Source of the DNA: Ruegeria profundi
GTDB lineage: Bacteria > Pseudomonadota > Alphaproteobacteria > Rhodobacterales > Rhodobacteraceae
Direction of reading: 5' to 3'
NCBI RefSeq assembly: GCF_001507545.1
Contig: NZ_LQBP01000001.1
Location: 124,001-188,000, forward strand
Length of the DNA stretch: 64,000 bases
Shown piece after piece: positions 9,907-19,062 of the stretch. Positions within the stretch are counted from its first letter, which is position 1; each line of letters opens with the position of its first letter. Made by a program: the position numbers and the translations under genes. A model generated the notes under the pieces. That model searched no databases. It worked only from the letters and a program-made list of their open reading frames with translations, and had not been told where the DNA came from.

Positions 9907-10793
9907 TCAACATTTTGCACTTGCTCGCGCATCTGGTCTATTACGGCTTTTAACTCAAGCCCCACCGATGTCAGATCAGCGCTTTGCGCCTTTGAACACA
10001 GCGTGTTCGCTTCGCGATTGAACTCTTGCATCAGAAAATCCAGCTTGCGCCCCACCGCCACATCCTGCGATAGCAGACTGCGTGCCGCGTCGACATGGGC
10101 TTTCAACCGGTCGATCTCTTCGGTGATGTCAGATTTAACCGCGATCAGCGCCAGCTCCTGTGCCACACGATCGGGTTCAACCCCCTGCGCGTTGTCCAGC
10201 ACCCGCGCAAGGTTTTCCCGCAGCGTGTCTGCCATTTTGTCCTTTCGCTGTTCGGCAAGTTCGGCTGCTTGAGTCACCAGTTCCGAAACTAAACGTAGCT
10301 GTGAGTCCAAAATTTCAGCCAAGGCGTTACCCTCGGCTTGTCGCATATCGACGAATTCGGCCAGCACGTCTTTAAAATCGACCGTTAAAGCCTCTACCAG
10401 CGGTGCTGGATCGTCAACATCGCTGCCAGCTTCCAACATCCCCTTAAATGCAATCAAATCTGCCGCGCTTGAGGGGGCGAGTGTTACACCGCGAGCCGCC
10501 GCCATTTCCTGTGTTCGCCCCATTGCCACAAGCGCCGCACCCATCGCGGCTTCGTTCAAAACCAAATCAAGGGCAGTTTCATCCCGGCCCAACCGCAGAG
10601 ACAGGGTGACATTGCCACGGCTCAGCGCCTTTGTCATTTGACTGCGCAAGGCGGCCTCAAGCCCGGTTAACCAATCGGGCACGCGCAGGCGCAGGTCCAG
10701 CCCCTTGCCGTTCACACTGCGCAGCTCCCACGTCCAGCTATGAGGCCCCAATGCCCCCTTGCCCGAGGCGAAACCGGTCATAGATCTGATCAT
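9903..10793 (-). CDS. yicC: YicC family endoribonuclease
   Basis: Member of the YicC/YloC family (N-terminal YicC_N, C-terminal DUF1732), recently recognised as endoribonucleases acting on RNA in stationary phase/sRNA turnover. The product is 296 residues from [13 protein letters not shown], the near-invariant N-terminus of the family; a 33-codon upstream extension is rejected. The end contains [21 protein letters not shown] and [18 protein letters not shown], also diagnostic. It overlaps gmk by four bases. Confidence 0.92.
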   Translation of the reverse strand: MIRSMTGFASGKGALGPHSWTWELRSVNGKGLDLRLRVPDWLTGLEAALRSQMTKALSRGNVTLSLRLGRDETALDLVLNEAAMGAALVAMGRTQEMAAARGVTLAPSSAADLIAFKGMLEAGSDVDDPAPLVEALTVDFKDVLAEFVDMRQAEGNALAEILDSQLRLVSELVTQAAELAEQRKDKMADTLRENLARVLDNAQGVEPDRVAQELALIAVKSDITEEIDRLKAHVDAARSLLSQDVAVGRKLDFLMQEFNREANTLCSKAQSADLTSVGLELKAVIDQMREQVQNVE

Positions 10794-11015
10794 ACTTGCT
10801 GCCCCTGTCTGCTCGCTTGCCGCACCTAAAGCCAACAATGGCCGCAGGGCAAGCCTTTGCTGAATTTGAGTGTTCAGCCAGAAGTTAACCATTCATTAAA
10901 GATTTCCTCCAAAATTGAATCAACCCGTGTCAATTTTGGCCCCAGACAGTTCTGGACGATCCAGATGTCTGGCTTTTTACGAAAATTGGGGTCGCTTGAC
11001 GCTAGGGTGATGAAA

Positions 11016-11690
11016 ATGAGGAACTTTTTCGGTAACGGGTTCGGGTCGAATTCTGGAAAGATCGTTGCAATGGATCGTTTTGACAACGGGCGCAGCCTTT
11101 CGCCCATCCGACAGGCCGAGGCCTACTGGACCGCATTGCTGACCAGTGACGGCATCCCCAAGCGATCACAGGTCGATCCGCGAGGGCTTGAGAATATCCT
11201 GGAATACACGTTCATACTTGAACGGATCACCCCGCGGCTGGCGCGGTTCCGTGTTGCAGGAAGCCATCTGAACAAACTGGCGGGCATGGAAGTCCGTGGC
11301 ATGCCACTGACCGCCTTCTTTGAGCCCAGTGCACGTTCGCAAATTTCTGATGTGCTGGAGCAGGTCTTCGCCAAGCCTGCTATCGCTGGATTTGACTTAG
11401 TCTCCGCAGGTAAACTGGGTCGCACCCGAGTACAGGCGCGAATGATACTGTTGCCGTTAAAAAGCGATCTTGGAGATGTCAGCCGTGTTCTTGGAGTATT
11501 GGTGAGTGATGGCGCGATCAGCGCAACGCCCCGCCGTTTCACCATTCAAGACACCCAACTGCGGGCTGTATCCGACGTTCAGGCGCCCAAAAGACCAAAG
11601 CGGCAGCTTTCGACCGGTTTTGCCGAGGCTCCCCAAGAGTTCAAACGCCCCGGTTCTCACCTTCGGCTGGTTGTGTCCCGCGATGATTAA
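11016..11690 (+). CDS. PAS-domain protein (PAS_5 type)
   Basis: 224-residue soluble protein. Residues about 25-150 resemble the PAS_5 domain found in many short Rhodobacterales proteins: LSPIRQAEAYWTALLTSDGIPKRSQVDPRGLENILEYTFILERI and FRVAGSHLNKLAGMEVRGMP. No output domain is fused, and the C-terminal 60 residues are basic and low in structure (APKRPKRQLS). The start at 11016 (MRNFFGNG) is chosen because AGGG lies eight bases upstream; an ATG two codons earlier is too close to it. It is divergent from yicC and convergent with the DAHP synthase gene, sharing the terminator at 11697-11725. Function unknown, perhaps a sensor partner. Confidence 0.75.
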   Translation: MRNFFGNGFGSNSGKIVAMDRFDNGRSLSPIRQAEAYWTALLTSDGIPKRSQVDPRGLENILEYTFILERITPRLARFRVAGSHLNKLAGMEVRGMPLTAFFEPSARSQISDVLEQVFAKPAIAGFDLVSAGKLGRTRVQARMILLPLKSDLGDVSRVLGVLVSDGAISATPRRFTIQDTQLRAVSDVQAPKRPKRQLSTGFAEAPQEFKRPGSHLRLVVSRDD

Positions 11691-11696
11691 AAACGA

Positions 11697-11725
11697 AAAA
11701 GGCGGGCAAACCCTGCCCGCCTTTC
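11697..11725. terminator. bidirectional intrinsic terminator
   Basis: Stem GGCGGGCA/TGCCCGCC with a 5-base loop, with A-rich sequence on the left and T-rich on the right, between two convergent genes. It should serve both the PAS protein gene and the DAHP synthase gene. Confidence 0.85.
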
Positions 11726-11744
11726 GTTAAATAGTCACAGTGCC

Positions 11745-13115
11745 TTAGCTGGCTTCGCGTTTGCTTCGATCACGGCGCAGGTTGGTGAGTTCTTCTGCAA
11801 CCAAGAACGCCAGTTCCAACGACTGCGAGGCGTTCAGACGCGGGTCGCAGGCCGTGTGGTAACGATCAGACAGATCTTCTTCGGTGACTGCGCGCACGCC
11901 GCCGATGCATTCGGTCACGTCCAGGCCGGTCATCTCGAAATGCACGCCGCCGGGCACCGTACCCTCGGCCTGATGCACGCCAAAGAAATCGCGCACCTCA
12001 CGCAGCACGGATTCGAACGGGCGGGTCTTGTAGCCAGTCGCCGACTTGATCGTGTTGCCATGCATCGGGTCGCATACCCAAGTCACCTTGGCACCCTCTT
12101 CCTTGACGGCCTTGATCAGGCGCGGCAGATGCTCGCTCGCCTTGCCTGCGCCGAACCGAGCGATCAGCGTCAAACGACCCTCTTCGTTTTCGGGGTTCAG
12201 CTTGGACATCAGAACCTTTAGGTCCTCGGCCGTTGTCGTCGGGCCGCATTTCAGACCGATGGGGTTCAGTACACCGCGACAGAATTCGACATGCGCGCCA
12301 TCAGGTTGACGCGTGCGGTCGCCAATCCAGATCATGTGGCCCGAACCTGCCAGCCAGTTGCCCGAGGTTGAATCAAGGCGGGTCAGCGCCTCTTCGTATT
12401 CCAAAAGCAGGCTTTCGTGGCTGGTGTAGAATTCCACGGTCGAGAATTCATGCGTGGTCTCGGCAGTGATTCCTGCCGCATCCATGAAATCGATCGTGTC
12501 CTGAATCCGGTCCGCGATTTCCGAGTATTTCTGTACGTCCTGTTCATCGGTGAAGCCAAGCGTCCAGGAGTGGACCCGGCTCATATCGGCGAAACCACCG
12601 GTCGAAAATGCCCGCAGCAGGTTCAGCGTTGCGGCAGCTTGTGTATAGGCCTGCAACATTTTGCCGGGATTCGGAATGCGCGCTTCGGGGGTAAACGCCA
12701 GTTCGTTGATGATATCACCGCGGTAGCTTGGTAGCTCGACGCCATCTACAACCTCGGTCGGGGCACTGCGTGGTTTGGCGAACTGTCCCGCCATGCGGCC
12801 CACTTTGACCACTGGCACTTTGGCACCATAGGTCAGAACCATCGCCATTTGCAGCATCACCTTGAAGGTGTCACGAATCGCATCGGCACTGAATTGTTCA
12901 AAGCTTTCAGCACAATCCCCGCCCTGCAACAGGAAGGCCTCGCCGCGACCGGCGGCACCCAGATGTTGCTTAAGACGCCGTGCTTCGCCCGCAAAGACCA
13001 GCGGGGGATACTGCGAAAGCTGCGCCTCGACCTTGGCCAGTGCGGCCGCGTCGGTATAGTCTGGCATCTGAACCCGGGGCTTGTTGCGCCAGTTCGTTTT
13101 TTGCCATTCAGTCAT
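11745..13115 (-). CDS. aroG: 3-deoxy-7-phosphoheptulonate synthase, class II
   Basis: First committed enzyme of the shikimate pathway, joining phosphoenolpyruvate and erythrose 4-phosphate. The product is 456 residues from [13 protein letters not shown], with GGAG nine bases before the ATG; an upstream extension of 21 codons is rejected. Class II signatures include [41 protein letters not shown] and [15 protein letters not shown], with metal/substrate ligands Cys, His, Glu and Asp in these blocks. It is the plant/actinobacterial-type enzyme with no sequence relation to the E. coli class I enzymes. Monocistronic, ending at a bidirectional terminator. The aro symbol is used loosely for this class. 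Confidence 0.93.
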   Translation of the reverse strand: MTEWQKTNWRNKPRVQMPDYTDAAALAKVEAQLSQYPPLVFAGEARRLKQHLGAAGRGEAFLLQGGDCAESFEQFSADAIRDTFKVMLQMAMVLTYGAKVPVVKVGRMAGQFAKPRSAPTEVVDGVELPSYRGDIINELAFTPEARIPNPGKMLQAYTQAAATLNLLRAFSTGGFADMSRVHSWTLGFTDEQDVQKYSEIADRIQDTIDFMDAAGITAETTHEFSTVEFYTSHESLLLEYEEALTRLDSTSGNWLAGSGHMIWIGDRTRQPDGAHVEFCRGVLNPIGLKCGPTTTAEDLKVLMSKLNPENEEGRLTLIARFGAGKASEHLPRLIKAVKEEGAKVTWVCDPMHGNTIKSATGYKTRPFESVLREVRDFFGVHQAEGTVPGGVHFEMTGLDVTECIGGVRAVTEEDLSDRYHTACDPRLNASQSLELAFLVAEELTNLRRDRSKREAS

Positions 13116-13283
13116 AGCTTTGATCTCCGCTGAAGTATTCAGGGGGCCTCTATACAAAAAGCATTGAAGACTGACCATATATGATTTGCGCCCCTTGACG
13201 TCGTAAACAAGCTTTGATCATGGTGGCTGCCAAATCTGTCGCCGACACAATACCGTCGAGCGCCGAATCAAGGACACCTCGCC

Positions 13284-14288
13284 ATGCAAGAGCAACGCCA
13301 AGTTGTCACGGTGGAAAACGCTGCAGCCACCTCGCGTCACTTCGTGTTTGTCCTTTTGGACAAATTTTCGCTGCTTTCATTTGCTTCTGCCTTGGACAGT
13401 CTAAGGATCGCCAACCGCATGGCGGGCAAGACGCTTTATACGTGGTCCCTTATGGGCGAAGGCGGTGAGTCCGTCAGTTGCTCGGCCGGGACAACCTTCG
13501 CGTTGGATTCCGATCTGATTGAACTGCAACGAGATGATGTCGTGTTGATCTGTGGCGGCGTGGACGTTCAGTCGGCAACCACCAAGAAAGTGCTGAACTG
13601 GGTCCGCCGCGAGGCGCGGCGCGGTTTGCGGATTGGCGGTCTTTGCACAGCCGCCTATTCTTTGGCCAAGGCGGGGCTGCTGGACGGCAAGCGCGCGACC
13701 ATCCACTGGGAGAACTCGGACAGTTTTATCGAGGAATTCGATGAGGTCCAACTGACCAAATCCGTGTTTCGGATCGACGGTAATCGAATGACGACAGCAG
13801 GCGGCACGTCCTCAATCGACCTGATGTTAAAAATCATCGCTGATGATTTTGGTGAAGATCTGGCCAATGCGGTGGCCGACCAGATGATTTATTCGTCAAT
13901 TCGAACCGACCAGGACACCCAACGCTTGTCGACCCCCACCCGTATCGGTGTGCGCCATCCGAAGCTAAGTCAGGTCATCCTCATGATGGAGAAGAACATC
14001 GAAGAGCCAATCTCGCCTTCGATCCTGGCCAAGGATGTCGGCATGTCGACGCGTCAGCTTGAGCGCCTCTTCCGCCGCTATCTAAGCCGCTCACCCAAGC
14101 GGTATTATATGGAGTTACGTCTGCACAAAGCGCGCAATCTTCTGATGCAGACCGATATGAGCGTGATCAACGTGGCATTGGCGTGCGGCTTTGCCAGCCC
14201 GTCGCATTTCTCAAAGTGCTACCGGGCCCATTACAACACCACACCGTATCGGGAACGTGGTGCGCACGGCGACAGGTTGTCGGTTTAA
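13284..14288 (+). CDS. GlxA-family AraC-type transcriptional regulator
   Basis: 334 residues: an N-terminal DJ-1/PfpI-like (class I amidotransferase-like) domain at about 18-200, including FVFVLLDKFSLLSFASALDSLRIANRMAG and GGLCTAAYSLAKAGLL, then an AraC double helix-turn-helix at about 225-330 with ALACGFASPSHFSKCYRAHYNTTPYRER. This layout is that of GbdR and CdhR, which sense quaternary amines such as glycine betaine or carnitine, and the N-terminus resembles that subgroup. No quaternary-amine catabolic gene is adjacent, so the inducer is an inference from similarity. It is divergent from the DAHP synthase gene. Confidence 0.82.
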   Translation: MQEQRQVVTVENAAATSRHFVFVLLDKFSLLSFASALDSLRIANRMAGKTLYTWSLMGEGGESVSCSAGTTFALDSDLIELQRDDVVLICGGVDVQSATTKKVLNWVRREARRGLRIGGLCTAAYSLAKAGLLDGKRATIHWENSDSFIEEFDEVQLTKSVFRIDGNRMTTAGGTSSIDLMLKIIADDFGEDLANAVADQMIYSSIRTDQDTQRLSTPTRIGVRHPKLSQVILMMEKNIEEPISPSILAKDVGMSTRQLERLFRRYLSRSPKRYYMELRLHKARNLLMQTDMSVINVALACGFASPSHFSKCYRAHYNTTPYRERGAHGDRLSV

Positions 14289-14385
14289 GTTCTTCAGAAA
14301 AACTAACAGAGTCTCTAGGACGCGCGCCTTCAAGATGATTTGCGGTACGATGAAACCGCGCGCTTATCTATTCCGCGAGCCTCCC

Positions 14386-15486
14386 TTAGCCCAAGTCAGG
14401 TGGCGTCATCCGGTAAACCGCGCCCTGCCCGACTGAAATAAACCATATCGACCCGTCCGGAGCCTCAACGACATCGCGCACACGTTCTGTTTCCGGGCCT
14501 TTGATCTGCTCAACCTCGCGCAGCGGGGATCCTGCGAGCCGGGCGATGTAATCGAACTTGAGCGAACCGACAAAGATATCACCCGTCCATTCCGGCCACA
14601 GTTTTCCGGAATACACCATCAAGCCCGATGGGGCGATGGACGGGTCCCAATAATGCTCTGGCTGTTCCATTCCGGGTTTCGAGGTTCCCTCGCCGATTTT
14701 CTCACCTGAATAGTGAACGCCATAAGAGATAACTGGCCAGCCATAGTTTAAGCCCGGCTCGACCAGATTGATCTCATCCCCACCCCGTGCGCCATGCTCG
14801 GAAATCCAGAGCCGTCCCTCGGCGTCCAGACCGGCCCCTTGCGGGTTGCGATGGCCGAACGACCAGATTTCGGACCGAACATCGTCATCATCAACAAATG
14901 GATTGTCCTCAGGGATGGTCCCGTTGCGATTGACGCGGATCACCGATCCGATGTGGTTTGTTGTATCTTGGGCGGCAGGCCGGTCCCCTCGGTCACCGAT
15001 CGTGACAAACAGGGTGCCATCGTTGGCTTCCACAACGCGCGATCCGAAATGCTTGCCGGTACGGCCGCCCGGCACGGCTTCAAAGATCACACGTACTTTG
15101 GTCAGCCTGTCGCCGTCTTCCGACAAGCGCGCAACCGCCAGCGAAGTCCCTGCTTTGCGGAACTGGCGCTTAGCAAAAGTCAGAAAAATTTCACGGGTTT
15201 GCGCGAAGTCCCTTGCGATGGTGACATCCAACAATCCACCCTGCCCATTTGCGGCAACCTTCGGCACACCGCGCACGCGCTGCTTTACCCCATCGCGGAC
15301 ATGTAACAGGTCTCCGTCGCGTTCTGTCACAAGGAAGCTGTTATCGGGCAATATGTCAACGGCCCAGGGTGTATCCAAGCCGCTTACCATTTCGGTAAGC
15401 TCAACCGCGCCTTGCGATGTTTGCACGTTTTGTGCACTCGCGATTCCGGCCCAAGCTAGACCCAAAATTACAAAAGCCCGAATCAT
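14386..15486 (-). CDS. periplasmic PQQ-dependent aldose sugar dehydrogenase-like protein
   Basis: 366 residues with a signal peptide MIRAFVILGLAWAGIASAQ. Soluble glucose/sorbosone dehydrogenase fold (YliI/Asd type): LDTPWAVDILPDNSFLVTER, GGLLDVTIARDF, FGSRVVEANDGTLFVTIGDRG, SFGHRNPQGAGLD, EHGARGGDEINLVEPGLNYGWP. The HRNPQG and GARGGDE blocks carry the PQQ/calcium-binding residues of the family. It would oxidise aldoses to lactones in the periplasm and feed electrons to quinones; the true substrate cannot be told. It faces the end of the GlxA regulator gene. Confidence 0.88.
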   Translation of the reverse strand: MIRAFVILGLAWAGIASAQNVQTSQGAVELTEMVSGLDTPWAVDILPDNSFLVTERDGDLLHVRDGVKQRVRGVPKVAANGQGGLLDVTIARDFAQTREIFLTFAKRQFRKAGTSLAVARLSEDGDRLTKVRVIFEAVPGGRTGKHFGSRVVEANDGTLFVTIGDRGDRPAAQDTTNHIGSVIRVNRNGTIPEDNPFVDDDDVRSEIWSFGHRNPQGAGLDAEGRLWISEHGARGGDEINLVEPGLNYGWPVISYGVHYSGEKIGEGTSKPGMEQPEHYWDPSIAPSGLMVYSGKLWPEWTGDIFVGSLKFDYIARLAGSPLREVEQIKGPETERVRDVVEAPDGSIWFISVGQGAVYRMTPPDLG

Positions 15487-15651
15487 AAAAGCCCTCCGTC
15501 GTATTCCGACCCAGTTTCGCGATCGCGCGCGTCATGAAAACAGATAGAGTTCCAAGCCGCAAAAACACTTTTTCGTTGGGACTTTTCTTTTGGTGACAGC
15601 TTGCCTAGGGTCTTGAGCAGGAAGAAAATGTTCCAACATGGGAGTAACCTA

Positions 15652-16833
15652 ATGAAAAAGCTGCTTACTGCAACTGCAGCAACTGCTCTACTGGCCGGCA
15701 CAGCCATGGCTGAAGACGTAAAACTCGGCGTTCTTTTCGGTTTTACCGGACCGATTGAATCGCTGGCACCCGCCATGGGTTCGGGCGCTGAACTGGCGAT
15801 GGCCGAAGTTACCGAATCCGGCAAGCTTCTGAACGGTGCAACAGTAACTGCCTCCCGCGCCGACACTGGCTGCATCGACAACGGCCTTGCCACATCGAAC
15901 GGTGAACGCATGATCGCGGACGGCGTTGCCGGTATCATTGGCGGAGATTGCTCGGGCGTCACCGGTGCAATCCTTCAGAACGTCGCAATTCCGAACGGCA
16001 TGGTTATGATCTCGCCCTCGGCGACCTCGCCTGGCTTGTCGACAATGGAAGATAACGGACTGTTCTTCCGTACCGCTCCGTCGGATGCGCGCGAAGGTCA
16101 GGTAATGGCAGACATTCTGAACGATCGCGGTATCAGCTCGATTGCGCTGACCTACACCAACAACGACTACGGCAAAGGTCTTGCGGATGCGATCCAGTCG
16201 TCTTTCGAAGCTTCGGGCGGTGAAGTCACGATCGTCGCTGCGCACGAAGACGGTAAAGCGGACTACTCGGCCGAAGTCGGCGCGCTGGCTTCAGCAGGTG
16301 GCGACATTCTGGTTGTCGCGGGCTATCTGGACCAGGGCGGTCTGGGAATTATCCAGGCAGCACTGGACAGCGGTGCGTTCGACACGTTCGGTTTGCCCGG
16401 TGGCATGATTGGCGACTCGCTGCCTGCCAATGTCGGACCTGACCTAAACGGTTCCTTCGGTCAGATCGCCGGTTCTGGTGGAGAAGGTGCTGAAAAGTAC
16501 TTCGCGATGGCCGAAGCCGAAGGGTTTGACGGTTCGTCACCGTACTCGCCTGAATCCTATGATGCTGCTGCCCTGTTCATGCTGGCCATGCAGGCCGCGG
16601 GTTCGACCAACCCGGCGGATTATGGCGCGAAAATCATGGAAGTTGCCAATGAACCTGGCGAGAAAATCTATCCCGGTGAACTGGCCAAGGGTCTGGAATT
16701 GCTGGCCGCAGGTCAGGACATCGACTATGTCGGCGCATCAGGTGTTGAATTGATCGGCCCCGGTGAAAGCGCGGGCTCATATCGTGAGATCGAAGTGACC
16801 GACGGCGAAAACAAAACCGTTAACTTCCGTTGA
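15652..16833 (+). CDS. livJ: branched-chain amino acid ABC transporter, periplasmic binding protein
   Basis: 393-residue Leu/Ile/Val-type binding protein. The start MKKLLTATAATALLAG has GGGAG eight bases upstream, and the signal peptide is cleaved after GTAMA. The mature part has the periplasmic-binding type I fold: KLGVLFGFTGPIESLAPAMGSGAELAMAEV, GVAGIIGGDCSGVTGA, ISPSATSPGLS, ALTYTNNDYGKGLADAIQ. It is first in the liv operon and is followed by a stem-loop (16861-16888). The real ligand may be an amide or another amino acid, as for many roseobacter paralogues. Confidence 0.9.
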   Translation: MKKLLTATAATALLAGTAMAEDVKLGVLFGFTGPIESLAPAMGSGAELAMAEVTESGKLLNGATVTASRADTGCIDNGLATSNGERMIADGVAGIIGGDCSGVTGAILQNVAIPNGMVMISPSATSPGLSTMEDNGLFFRTAPSDAREGQVMADILNDRGISSIALTYTNNDYGKGLADAIQSSFEASGGEVTIVAAHEDGKADYSAEVGALASAGGDILVVAGYLDQGGLGIIQAALDSGAFDTFGLPGGMIGDSLPANVGPDLNGSFGQIAGSGGEGAEKYFAMAEAEGFDGSSPYSPESYDAAALFMLAMQAAGSTNPADYGAKIMEVANEPGEKIYPGELAKGLELLAAGQDIDYVGASGVELIGPGESAGSYREIEVTDGENKTVNFR

Positions 16834-16860
16834 TCTGGCGTTAACAGTCATAAAAACAAG

Positions 16861-16888
16861 CAGCCCGGGCCTTGTGTCCGGGCTGTTT
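16861..16888 (+). terminator. stem-loop after livJ, likely partial terminator
   Basis: Stem CAGCCCGG/CCGGGCTG (8 bp) with a 9-base loop, followed by TTT only. It lies between the binding-protein gene and the rest of the operon and probably lets part of the transcription through while protecting the livJ mRNA end. Confidence 0.65.
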
Positions 16889-16958
16889 CAGTGAAAAAAG
16901 GCCGCACCCCGGCAAACGGGGCGGGACAAAGCGCCAAAAAAGGCGGCTAGGGGAAAAG

Positions 16959-17747
16959 ATGATCGTCGTCGAAGACGTGCACAAGCATTTCGGCGGATTT
17001 CATGCGGTGGACGGGGCATCGCTGGAAATCCAGAAGGGTTCGATCACCGGCCTGATCGGGCCAAACGGGGCCGGAAAAACAACGCTGTTCAATGTGATCG
17101 CGGGTGTTCTTCCACCGACCAGCGGCCGCGTTTTCATGGATGGCGAGGATATCACCGGCCTGCCGCCGCACGAGTTGTTTCACAAGGGTTTGTTGCGCAC
17201 GTTCCAGATCGCGCATGAGTTTTCGTCGATGACCTGCCGCGAAAACCTGATGATGGTTCCCGGCGCGCAATCTGGAGAATCGCTCTGGAACACCTGGTTT
17301 GGCCGCAAGCGCATCGCGAACGAAGAGCGCGCGTTGCAGGCCAAAGCTGACGAGGTTCTGGAATTCCTCACCATCGAACACCTTGCCGATCACAAAGCCG
17401 GTCAGGTCTCGGGCGGACAGAAAAAGCTGTTGGAGCTGGGTCGCACCATGATGGTCGATGCCAAGATCGTGTTTCTGGACGAAGTCGGAGCAGGCGTGAA
17501 CCGCACGCTGCTGATGACCATCGCCGACACGATCATCCGCCTGAACAAAGAGCGCGGTTATACCTTCGTCGTCATCGAGCATGACATGGATTTCATCGGC
17601 AAGATTTGCGACCCGGTCATTTGCATGGCAGAGGGAAAGGTTCTCGCCGAAGGCACTCTGGACGAGATCAAGGCCAACGAGCACGTGATCGAGGCCTATC
17701 TGGGCACTGGCCTGAAGAACAAAGACAAGCTGGAGGCCCAAACATGA
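16959..17747 (+). CDS. livG: branched-chain amino acid ABC transporter ATPase LivG
   Basis: 262-residue ABC ATPase; start MIVVEDVHKHFGGFHAVDG with GGGG eight bases before it. Walker A GPNGAGKTTLFNVIAG, signature VSGGQKKLLELGR, and switch His in VVIEHDMDFI. The Walker B/D-loop reads KIVFLDEVGAGVN where LivG proteins normally have DEP-x-AGLN: the proline after the catalytic Glu is Val. The long insertion after the Q-loop (SGESLWNTWFGRKRI) is typical of LivG. Its stop overlaps livF by four bases (ATGA). Confidence 0.9.
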   Translation: MIVVEDVHKHFGGFHAVDGASLEIQKGSITGLIGPNGAGKTTLFNVIAGVLPPTSGRVFMDGEDITGLPPHELFHKGLLRTFQIAHEFSSMTCRENLMMVPGAQSGESLWNTWFGRKRIANEERALQAKADEVLEFLTIEHLADHKAGQVSGGQKKLLELGRTMMVDAKIVFLDEVGAGVNRTLLMTIADTIIRLNKERGYTFVVIEHDMDFIGKICDPVICMAEGKVLAEGTLDEIKANEHVIEAYLGTGLKNKDKLEAQT

Positions 17748-18586
17748 CCGCTGGCAAAACCGACAACCCTTATCACGACGACAAGGGCAATAAGGACGCC
17801 TCGATCACCAACCCGCATGGCGTCGGAACCATGACCCCCGCGCATCGCAAAAGCGGCGCAACATTTAAGGTTGCAGGTGGCCCCTTCTTGATCGGCGACA
17901 CCATGACTGGTGGCTACGGCAAAGGGCCGGACATTTTGCATGACTGCACGATTTCCGCCAACAAAGGTGAGATCGCGGTCATCGTCGGCCCGAACGGAGC
18001 CGGTAAATCCACGGCGATGAAGGCACTGTTCGGTATGCTGGACGTACGCTCGGGCAGCGTGCGGCTGGATGGTGAGGATATCACCAATCTCTCGCCGCAG
18101 GACCGTGTTATCAAAGGGATGGGGTTTGTGCCGCAGACCTCGAATATCTTCACGTCGATGACGGTTGAGGAAAACCTGGAAATGGGCGCCTTCATCCGAC
18201 GCGATGACATCAGCCAGACGATGGAGCAGGTCTATGACCTCTTCCCCATCCTACGCGACAAGCGCAATCAGGCGGCCGGAGAGCTTTCGGGCGGTCAACG
18301 CCAACAGGTCGCCGTGGGCCGCGCGCTGATGACCCAGCCAAAGGTGCTGATGCTGGACGAACCGACCGCCGGCGTCTCACCCATCGTGATGGATGAGCTG
18401 TTCGACCGGATCATCGAGGTCTCGCGCACCGGGTTGCCGATCCTGATGGTCGAGCAGAACGCCCGTCAGGCGCTGGAGATCGCGGACAAGGGATATGTGC
18501 TGGTTCAGGGCCGGAACGCCTATACCGGCACAGGCAAAGAACTGCTGGCTGATCCCGAAGTGCGTAAGAGTTTCTTGGGGGGGTAG
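17744..18586 (+). CDS. livF: branched-chain amino acid ABC transporter ATPase LivF
   Basis: Second ATPase of the importer, 280 residues, starting at the ATG that overlaps the livG stop and has GGAGG seven bases upstream. It carries an N-terminal extension of about 40 polar residues (HDDKGNKDASITNPHGVG) not present in the E. coli protein. The ABC core follows: Walker A GPNGAGKSTAMKALFG, Q-loop FVPQTSNIFTSMTVEENLEM, signature LSGGQRQQVAVGRAL and Walker B VLMLDEPTAGVSP. The LivF-type C-terminus is NARQALEIADKGYVLVQGRN. Confidence 0.9.
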   Translation: MTAGKTDNPYHDDKGNKDASITNPHGVGTMTPAHRKSGATFKVAGGPFLIGDTMTGGYGKGPDILHDCTISANKGEIAVIVGPNGAGKSTAMKALFGMLDVRSGSVRLDGEDITNLSPQDRVIKGMGFVPQTSNIFTSMTVEENLEMGAFIRRDDISQTMEQVYDLFPILRDKRNQAAGELSGGQRQQVAVGRALMTQPKVLMLDEPTAGVSPIVMDELFDRIIEVSRTGLPILMVEQNARQALEIADKGYVLVQGRNAYTGTGKELLADPEVRKSFLGG

Positions 18587-18666
18587 CCAAAGTGCAGATT
18601 TTGGGCTCAACATCCCGTTCACTAGATTGGAAAAAGGTTACCGTGGCTCAAAAGCCAAGGAATCAG

Positions 18667-19062
18667 ATGGATAAGATTACTGCCATGGCTTGTGCAATCG
18701 GCTTAACGGCCAATTTTGCGCTTGCGGATTCAAAGAACACCTTACCTCATGTATTCGAATTGATTTGTGATTGGTCTGACGACCATTTGCTTGAAAGTGT
18801 CGGTTCGCTTTCTGGAACACCTACACTCGCTTATTCGTCGTCTTCTAAACCTATCAAACTGGACGCCGCCATTCAGAACAACCCAATCGAGCAAATTGGG
18901 GTTGGCGGGACACGGCATTTTCTGGTCCCTTCAATGGGACCACTCGCGGGATTGACCATAACGGTGTTTCCTGATGGCCGAAGCGTACGTACACAAGTTT
19001 ACAACGCGTTCGGTGATCTCTCAGTTCAAACCAGCATCGGCACATGTGAGGTCATAGAATAA
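18667..19062 (+). CDS. small secreted protein of unknown function inside the liv operon
   Basis: 131 residues, not recognised. Translation from 18667 (MDKITAMACAIGLTANFALA) gives a signal peptide ending in LA-DS, with AAGGA five bases before the ATG. The mature part of about 110 residues contains two Cys (ELICDWSD and SIGTCEVIE, probably a disulfide), many Ser/Thr, and a beta-rich look (LTITVFPDGRSVRTQVYNA). It looks like a small periplasmic beta-sheet protein. It lies 80 bases after livF and its stop overlaps the livH start as TAATG, so it is translated as part of the operon. Its base composition and codon use are visibly more AT-rich than in the neighbours. A longer frame from 18592 without a signal peptide is less likely. 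Confidence 0.7.
   Translation: MDKITAMACAIGLTANFALADSKNTLPHVFELICDWSDDHLLESVGSLSGTPTLAYSSSSKPIKLDAAIQNNPIEQIGVGGTRHFLVPSMGPLAGLTITVFPDGRSVRTQVYNAFGDLSVQTSIGTCEVIE

Noticed and set aside
10857..11015. Upstream extension of the PAS protein
   Set aside because: The extra 53 residues have no domain similarity and overlap the yicC promoter region; a good ribosome site supports 11016.
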